Origin: Nageia nagi
Lineage: Eukaryota; Pinophyta
Direction: 5' to 3'
Assembly: GCA_050084985.1 (NCBI GenBank)
Contig: JBITNC010000002.1
Coordinates: 19,158,001-19,222,000, forward strand
DNA length: 64,000 bases
The notes under the pieces are model-generated. The model ran no database searches. It was not told the DNA's origin and saw only the letters and a program-made list of their open reading frames with translations. Both the position numbers and the translations under genes were made by a program. Positions 57,681 through 64,000 of this stretch are shown here, one piece after another (position 1 is the stretch's first letter; each line of letters starts with the position of its first letter).

Positions 57681-58590
57681 CATTCATAATTCTAGTTTGA
57701 TTCAACATAGAGACTTGAAATAAGGAATAAGAAAAAAAGGCTTGGTATATAAACTAACATCTCTAAAATGATAGGAAGCTTTGAAAGAGAAGAAAATGTA
57801 AAAATAAAGGCTTAGAAAAGCTCATAATGTTTTAGAACCATAGGAGTAGTACCTACAAACTTCTAAGATAGCTTTTTACTTCCATAGAAGTAGGAATAGT
57901 TATGGAGAACCTTGCTAGAGCTACAAACCATTATAGAGGATTTTGGAAAAGATGTGAGTGGTCAAAAAAATTCAAAAGATGTAATTACTGATCAAGAAGA
58001 CTTCAAAAAAGAAGATCAAGCTTGTTGAGGCATTTTTATTTAATCGTTCAATCTTTTTAGTTACATTATAATTAGTTTGCTTTCTATATAAGTAGAGGTA
58101 GTAGTAAGGTAAATGGGTTGGAATGCCTAGTATTGCCCCTTGTATTTATTTTTGAAGACCTTTTATTGTTACATGGTAAAATGTATGCTGAAAAATAAAT
58201 AAGAGAGTGAAGGCTTGCTCCATGGCTTCTACACTAGGTTCTTACCAAGATTCCACACACTATGGAAGCCCATGCTAAACTAGTGATCCACCCCTTTGCT
58301 TTATTCCTTATTACTCTATCTCTTTATTTTATTCCTTGCATTTTTACCCTTTTATTCCTTTTTGGTTACTTATTTTTATAGTTTATGCCTAATGTATAAG
58401 GAACTAGTTTTCTTTGAAGATTAAATTATCATGGATAGTCTATTCATAGTATACTATTACTAATATTGTAGTGGGTGAAGTTATTACACAATATTAATCA
58501 ATAATATATATTTTTGGCATGCTTGATGGGACATAAAAATTTATTGGCAACTCTACTTGAAGTAAAAATGATGGTAGGTATACAAATGAT
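57679..58590 (+). mobile_element. Tat-2 right LTR plus about 90 bases of leader
   Basis: Parallel to 46217-47262, with TATA-like ctatataagtagag near 58087. Similarity does not stop at the LTR end but runs on through 'ttggcatgcttgatgggac' and 'ttggcaactctacttgaag' to 'tatacaaatgat' (58590). A simple 3' LTR would not include leader sequence. Confidence 0.75.
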
Positions 58591-59030
58591 GGTTGTTGGT
58601 ATATTGCAACAAGTATGCATGATGTGAAACTCCTATGTATATATTCATGTCATCTATAAAGTTATATGAAGACCCTTTCAAACTTCACACATTTTTACAA
58701 AAATGGCCTCTTTTCCAAAAAATAATTATTTAGTGTATGTAAATAATGTTCATTTGGTTATTATTTATGAATTTTTTTATTGAATTTCATCAAAATATGT
58801 TTACATCATGCATCTTGTTGAAAAAATATTGTGCTTTAAGATTTTAATTCACATTTTAAGGGCAATGGAAGTTTGAAACCAAATGTATGCTTTATACTAT
58901 GCTATAATGTACCTTATATGTTTTATTTTATGCATTTAATTGAAACAAAATGATATTGAAATGGCATATAATTTTGAATCTACTTGTTTATGATATCCAA
59001 GGAAAATAAATATTTTGTTTAAATGATTTA
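58591..59030. other. AT-rich, nothing recognised
   Basis: No readable protein family. This may be upstream or intron sequence of the transposase-like remnant that follows. Confidence 0.35.
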
Positions 59031-59039
59031 ACCTAGATA

Positions 59040-60095
59040 AGAATACCATGCATGAAAGGAAAGATAGATTCAATAGCTGCAATACCTTTATGGAGGCTAA
59101 TTGATTTTAAAATGGGTGAAGAATCTAATCTTAATGTGCAATGCACATTTTTGTGTGAAGAAAAAATAAAAAAGGTTTTAAAGGTGATTAGAAATCAAAG
59201 GCCATCATACATGAAATGTAAGAAAATATTTTTTTCCAATTTGTACATTGCATGATCTTGTATTGGCAAGTAAAATGATTCTAAATTTTTTTATTTTGTG
59301 TGTAGTTATTGGTATGATTAAGACTATAAGGACAAGTTGAATGACCCACCTCCTCCAAAATAAAAGAGGAATTTTACAAAGAAAAGGGGTTATCAATATC
59401 ATTTTGTTGTTAAGGTATTCAAAAATTTACATGAAGTTGCATTTATTATATACAACAAATTTGAACATGTTGCACTTGATGGACAACCCTACCATGAAGT
59501 GCATGATACAAGCAAACAAAATGGTAAGGCCAATTTTTCTCCACATATGTCAAAAGGTACTAGTTATTTGATTGAATCATTTCTAATAGATGGTATTTTA
59601 GTTGATACAATATGTAATATGCAATTAATGCAAGAGTATTTTGAAAATGTACTTGCAATTCAAGATAATTACATTTTAAGGAGGGATGTTTAAAACATAT
59701 ATAATAGATTGAACAAGGAAAGTGCAAAATGCCAAATATGATGCCACTAGTATGGATAACTGGTACCAGGCTAATAAGGAAACATTTTTTATATATAAGA
59801 ACCCTAACCATGAAATTGAAAAAACATTATCAGTATTCAAACAAAATGGATGTTGGATAAGATGGTGGAATTATCCCATAATAACATAATTTCAATCAAT
59901 TCAACCTTTAGTACAAATTTGTATGATGTAAGATTGCAAAATTTTATTTGCATTTTTTTTTGTTTTGCATTGTTGATATTTTCCATAACTAATTTTTTAT
60001 GCATTTCTAATTTATCTTTGTTTTATATTATTGCAGTACCAATTTTACAATTGTTAGAATTTGTAATGAAATATTGTGAATATCTAAACTCCTTA
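59040..60095 (+). pseudogene. Transposase-like gene remnant with introns, truncated at 3' end
   Basis: Exon-like 1 (59052-59219) reads IPLWRLIDFKMGEESNLNVQ and EKIKKVLKVIRNQRPSYMK and ends at a gtaaga donor-like site. An acceptor-like tttgtgtgtag ends near 59305. Exon-like 2 (59306-59694) contains KLNDPPPPK, HFVVKVFKNLHEVAFIIYNK, EHVALDGQPYHEVHDTSK and ESFLIDGILVDTICNMQLM. Further pieces read WYQANKETFFIYKNPNHEIE (about 59760-59820, with stops) and ELSHNNIISINSTFSTNLYD (59868-59927), then another gtaag. The last phrase resembles the start of the DDE/D core in MULE/SWIM-type transposase-derived proteins (S-x-D-x-TF-x-TN), with Asn in place of Asp. The family call is tentative; that it was an intron-containing coding gene is better supported. 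Confidence 0.45.
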
Positions 60096-60097
60096 TA

Positions 60098-60151
60098 AAT
60101 TCAATTAATCACTTAAAGGATATGTAGATACCTTAAGGGATTAATTGAATT
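60098..60151. repeat. 22-base inverted repeat (hairpin) at the LTR junction
   Basis: Left arm 60098-60119 and right arm 60131-60151 are complementary except for one mismatch and one gap, around an 11-base loop. It marks the point where the transposase-like sequence stops and the LTR-like sequence begins. Confidence 0.85.
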
Positions 60152-60542
60152 CTTTATTATGTAGACTTTGATTTTACCATGGGGTTAGTTGGTAGGTTAA
60201 AGTTAGGTGATATATTTATTGTAACCCTAACCTTACCCTTGGGTTAAAGGGAGGTTAGGGAGGTGCTCTCATGCTATAAATAGAGGGCCTCTCCTCTTGT
60301 AACATAACTAAGTTTTTGGAGTAAGATTACTCTACTAGTTTGTGTAGGAGAGAAAGAGAATTGTAGTAAGAGGTGCATAGATTGATAATTGAGAACTAGT
60401 TGTGGATGTACTCCCAAGGAGGGAGGAACCACATTATATTTATGTTATCTTGTGTGAATGGTGTTATTAGCTTGTAGATGTTGAATGATTGAGTTTCCTA
60501 TAGTCTTGGACCTTGAGGATTAGAGTAGATCTAATTCCTTCA
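60150..60542 (+). mobile_element. LTR of a retrotransposon with initiator-Met PBS, left edge approximate
   Basis: The right end is CA (60541-60542), two bases before a PBS. A textbook TATA box, CTATAAATAG, lies at about 60274-60283 in a less AT-rich promoter context, and is followed by purine-rich 'ggagagaaagagaa' sequence of the R/U5 type. A 400-base LTR with an iMet PBS is typical of Ty1/copia elements, but no gag follows within 600 bases, so the body has been lost or displaced. Confidence 0.7.
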
Positions 60543-60544
60543 AT

Positions 60545-60556
60545 TGGTATCAGAGC
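60545..60556 (+). promoter_or_regulatory. Primer-binding site, initiator tRNA-Met type
   Basis: TGGTATCAGAGC matches the complement of the plant initiator tRNA-Met 3' end for 12 bases, two bases after the LTR end. Confidence 0.88.
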
Positions 60557-60659
60557 TTGGTGTGGAAGCTCTTCTTCTACATCTTGGAGGTTCTTCATCC
60601 CTCTTCATTCCTCATCTTACACCCCATTGGTGAGGTAAAACTAAGAGAAGGTATAAATT

Positions 60660-61190
60660 TCCTCCTCATTTGGTTATCTTATGGATTATTGCATTAGATA
60701 CTAACATATTTTATGAGATATTGGACCTTATTTTTTGCAAAATATGATCAAAATGGCAATAATATGTTATAGTTAAACTTGATTTGTTCTTATGACACTA
60801 ACACATTTTGAACTATGTGTTAACCTTTTTTGTTATTTGCAAAATATGGATAATTTTTTTTTACTATCCTCTAGTAAACATGTTGTTAATTTAAGAGGTT
60901 AGTATATAGAAATAACATATTGTAAGCCATTTATTAAAAAGGGTGTATTTTCTTTAATATATATATGATGAGAGAAATACAAAATGATTTTACAATTATT
61001 TTTTTACTTATTGCAAATAGCCCTTTTTAATTACATATCTCATAATAGCTATTTCATAGCTTAAAAAGGGGGAAAGGTATTTAAAAACAATCAAATAAGG
61101 ATTTTTTTTTGGTATAATATATTTAATCAAATATTTTTTAAATCAAAATTACTTTGATGAGCTTTTTTTTGAGGATTTGCCATTGGCCAA
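60660..61190. other. AT-rich, nothing recognised
   Basis: Follows the LTR leader but has no gag resemblance; T- and A-runs dominate. Confidence 0.4.
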
Positions 61191-61194
61191 CCCT

Positions 61195-61415
61195 CTTTGA
61201 GCTCATGGATGGACTCCGTGGCCACCCTCTGCTCTACTTGCTTGCGTGTAGGCATTGGCTATGCTTATGCACAAGACAGATACGTTGAAAGGGTCTACAA
61301 ATTGTTTGACAAAAATGTATCCCCAAAATGCAGTCTTATGGACTGTAATGGTTGATGGATATATACAAAATGAATATGTTGAAATGGTCTATGAATTGTT
61401 TGATAGGATTCCTTA
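61195..61415 (+). pseudogene. PPR gene fragment 3
   Basis: Frames read RYVERVYKLFDKN (about 61280-61320), then PQNAVLWTVMVDGYIQNEYVE split by frame, and MVYELFDRIP (about 61383-61413). This is the PLS-type PPR pattern 'ALELFDKMP..NAVSWTAMIDGYVQNG'. It is less decayed than the fragments near 27 kb and closer to consensus, with a stop after RIP. Confidence 0.75.
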
Positions 61416-62110
61416 ACTTATTCCACTCATTCCCATCATGTTTTACTTCCACGATGGAGGCTTCACATCCATAGCATCAACTTTGCAGTGCTCTCCTCTA
61501 TCCCATAGATTTTCTTTACCACCCTGCTCTGGAAATTCCATCATCCTTCGTTAATCCCAAGCATAGAGACTAAATGTCAAATGCAGCTCTTCATCATCGA
61601 CATATGGAAGGAGAACGATACACCTTGCCTCTACTGCCATTCTTCTATTGAATGCTTCTCCAAATAGATGTCAATGCTACTGAACTTCCCAAAGGCCTGG
61701 ATAAGTATGTTAAAAGCTGAGGTTAATGATCGTCCCACCTACAAAATTCCAAGCTTGTGGTGAAGGCTTGGGAGCATTCTGATGGATCCTCTCTCACTAA
61801 TCGCTTTTCCCCTCTCTGGCCCTCTCAGCCTGTGTGACCCTCCTTCCACGATGTGTTACATTCTTCTACTCGCAGGCCCTCTCCTACTTATCTAGTTAGC
61901 ACTCGTAGCCCATTTGTGAATTCTTACATCTATTGCATCTTCCTTGATGATAATTTTATACGCTTCCTTCTCCATCTCCAATGTGTGCCTCCTCTAACGA
62001 CCCTCTCTTATCTTGTGACATTGCGTAAACTAAGAATAGTACCCCTTCTACAATTCTGTACCCCTTCTTGTTTCCTTCCTTGTGCATTAATTTTTTGTTG
62101 ACTAAATGCA
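61416..62110. other. Higher-GC segment after the PPR fragment, no gene recognised
   Basis: Markedly less AT-rich than its surroundings, with many CT-rich stretches. Open frames on the plus strand (61853-62101) and minus strand (62180-61956) have no recognisable features. It may be a decayed gene or intron sequence linked to the PPR fragment. Confidence 0.35.
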
Positions 62111-63170
62111 CTTCAAAAAGTAACGTATGCTCCTTCTTGGTAAGGGAAGGGTAGCCATCATTTTTTTTACCTAAAAGCATTTATTTTTTTGGACTTGGAG
62201 TGCTTGAGGTAAAAGGAGCATTAACTATGCATGGGTCACCTTCTTTTGCATTAATACTTGCAAGCTCTCTAGAAGCAAACATATACTTTTAGATAGGCAT
62301 TTAATAATTTTTGCTTGCTTACAAGTCATTTGTTTCTATTAAATGCACTTAGAAGTACTTATACTCCAACTATAAGCATTGACTATAATACTTTAAATTA
62401 AGTAGATACATCATTACTCCTCAATGCAATCCCAATTTTTTTTAGAAAAATATGGCACATGGAGGATATTTTGGAGCATAATTTTTTTTCTCTAAGTATG
62501 GTAATTTACTTAGGCAAAACATTTTTTAGTAAAAATTTGCTAAGGTAATCTAAGTATGCTATCTTTGAAGGATAAATATTTAAGTTAAGAATGCTATTTT
62601 TTTAAGTAAACAAGGAAAATTTTTTACTTAAAATATAAATGCATACTTAAAAGACAATTTTTTGCATACAAGTTTTAGGGATAAAACTTTAAGTAACAAA
62701 GGGGGGAATTTGTATATTTTTTTTACTTAAAACTTTATCTAGATCTTGCATGCTAAATTTGTAATGCATGCCTCTTAACCTTGTTAGGAATAAAGCATGC
62801 TTAGTACTTAAAATTTTAAGTTAAATAATGCATGATGCATGTTTATTACTTAATTTTTAAGTCATGGAATAATGCATGTTTAAGCTATGGATTAATGCTA
62901 AGTAGGACTTAGCCTTTTTTTTTTTAATTCATTAAAGTGTTTGAATGAATTTATGAACTTGAGCAAAGTATGCAAAATGTAAAATGTCCTTTAGGGGTTA
63001 GTACAAAACCCATTGGACTCTTAAGGTTTCAAGTTCTTATGGATGATGTATTTTTAATACTTTACTTTATATTTTTGCATAATTACTTTATACTTGCAAA
63101 ACGTAAAATATTGAAAGTAACCCCTAAAATGAACACATCCATACGTACTTTTCCACAACATGACTTCTTT
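62111..63170. other. Very AT-rich segment
   Basis: Low-complexity words such as 'acttaaa', 'taagta' and 'gcatgc' recur, including a perfect 16-base palindrome acttaaaattttaagt (62806-62821). No coding resemblance. Confidence 0.45.
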
Positions 63171-63179
63171 GGGGAGCCA

Positions 63180-63692
63180 TGAGGTGAGGACAGGGTAGAC
63201 TGGAGCCTTTTTAGTTCAAAGAACCAAGTGGTGGTAAATCTGTCTTAATTGCCCCTAAGACATCTATTGGATTAGACATAACTCTATTAGGTGGATAGGC
63301 ATGTGTGTAGTGATACCACATTACCGCACGTCCATTCAGGGATTATCCTGATAACCTAGGAGGAAAACTGAAAACCTTAAACAAGATAATTAAAATGGCC
63401 GATCCAAGATACATCGGATCCTTGGAAAATAGTTGGTACTTCTCCTTGAGAGAGTATATTACTGACCAAGGTGAACTGGTTGATGACTGGTAGTACTTGG
63501 GCTCCACTCTGCGAGCATCCAGGTGAAGGCCTAATTCTATACAAGAAAACAACCTCAACTTTATCCTTCTACAGATCTTGGTTTATAAGTTTGCACATGT
63601 GGGACATGTTTAGTTATCAATATTTTATTTGTATAGATGGTAAATTGTAGAAAATTTATTCATTCTTATTGCTTATTTACTTTTATGTAGCA
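63180..63692 (+). other. Leader of the copia element, with a short upstream ORF
   Basis: GC rises sharply compared with the segment before. It includes a 32-codon ORF (63395-63493) starting MADPRYIGSLENSWYFSL; after its TAG, which follows TGG, the same frame continues with YLGSTLRASR before a second stop. The region precedes the gag ATG by 300 bases and could be leader sequence, a fragment of gag or an unrelated exon. Confidence 0.4.
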
Positions 63693-64000
63693 ATGGTTGA
63701 AACCTTCATACCCAAGCATATACTCGATGGTTCCAACTTTGGCATATGGGAACCTCGTATGAGAGCTGAGTTACAAGTAAGGAAGCTATGGTAGATAGTT
63801 AATGAAGACTTGGTCACTCCTACAGATGAGAAGGCTATTGAAATCTACAACTCAAAGAATGAGTTAGAAACTTCAATGATTTATCATGCAATTTCAGATG
63901 ACGTACTTTTCATGATCTCTTCTTCAACATTAGCAAAGGAAGCTTGGGATAGGTTGAAGAAAATTTACCTTGGGTCAAAATTTTCAAGGAGGTTCACCAT
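63693..64000 (+). pseudogene. Ty1/copia gag, N-terminal part, cut by the window edge
   Basis: Starts MVETFIPKHILDGSNFGIWE and RMRAELQVRKLW, the N-terminal copia gag pattern in which the element binds 'L.G.NF..W...M...L....LW'. A TAG stop lies at codon 34 (63792-63794), just after Trp33, where Trp or Gln would be expected. The frame then continues openly through EKAIEIYNSKNELETSMIYH and TLAKEAWDRLKKIYLG to the window edge, matching the UBN2/Retrotran_gag family. With only one stop in about 100 codons this is the youngest-looking retroelement sequence in the window. Confidence 0.85.

Larger units (their letters stand above)
46217..58590 (+). mobile_element. Tat-2: second Tat-like Ty3/gypsy element with related LTRs and reordered RNase H
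   Basis: Repeats of about 1 kb at 46217-47262 and 57679-58590 bracket gag, protease, archaeal-type RNase H, RT, RNase H, integrase and a long extra ORF, all on the plus strand. All coding parts carry stops and frameshifts, but several long open stretches survive. The two LTR copies differ by many substitutions and a roughly 135-base block, so insertion is old. Details are in the separate entries. Confidence 0.85.

Noticed and set aside
60150-64000. LTR/PBS at 60150-60556 and gag at 63693 as one copia element
   Set aside because: The 3.1 kb between PBS and gag is far too long for a copia leader and contains a PPR fragment; a nested or displaced arrangement cannot be shown from this window alone.
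1-64000. tRNA, rRNA or organellar insertions
   Set aside because: No cloverleaf-like sequences other than the short PBS complements, no rRNA motifs and no plastid or mitochondrial gene sequence were noticed.

Overview
This window looks like nuclear DNA of a seed plant with a large genome, most likely a gymnosperm. It is strongly AT-rich and almost entirely made of old, mutually truncated LTR retrotransposons. The only intact gene I can support is a plant R2R3-MYB transcription factor with the canonical two short introns. The assignment to gymnosperms is an inference from the density and age of the Tat-type Ty3/gypsy debris; nothing in the window names a species. There are no bacterial, organellar, tRNA, rRNA or CRISPR features.

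Layout. 1-2250 (minus): glutamine-rich gag of a Tat-like Ty3/gypsy element, running off the left edge. 2250-8640: AT-rich debris with tandem repeats and a polypurine tract plus LTR start at 5484. 8900-10404 (minus): the MYB gene, with a TATA-like box about 120 bases upstream of its start codon. 12440-14400 (minus): a Ty1/copia pol remnant (integrase tail, RT, RNase H). 16702-17197: a clean 496-base MITE. 18353-25358: two copies (A, B) of a roughly 3 kb gypsy LTR; copy A carries a 534-base solo copia LTR, a tRNA-iMet primer-binding site and a gag stub. 25380-25960 (minus): a gypsy integrase tail. 26200-27920: broken PPR (pentatricopeptide) gene pieces.

28000-34901 (plus) is a decayed Tat/Ogre-type element (Tat-1: gag, PR, RT, RNase H, archaeal-type RNase H, INT) followed by its polypurine tract and LTR. 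37200-39660 holds broken coding sequence I do not recognise. 39718-42480 is a third copy (C) of the 3 kb LTR family with PBS, gag and protease. 43355-43870 is an unusual minisatellite. 44470-46130 is another unrecognised broken ORF. 46217-58590 (plus) is a second Tat-like element (Tat-2), bounded by related LTRs, in which the archaeal-type RNase H lies between protease and RT and a very long unknown ORF follows integrase. 59040-60095 is an intron-containing transposase-like remnant cut off by a hairpin and a copia-type LTR with a PBS (60150-60556). 61195-61415 is another PPR scrap, and 63693-64000 (plus) is the start of a Ty1/copia gag running off the right edge.

The genes do not form a pathway. 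The MYB is the functional unit; everything else is mobile-element sediment whose stop codons are mostly of the C-to-T / G-to-A type expected from methylated DNA. The points most worth following are the RNase H position and the long extra ORF of Tat-2, the glutamine-rich gag, the CATG-centred minisatellite and the three unrecognised broken ORFs.
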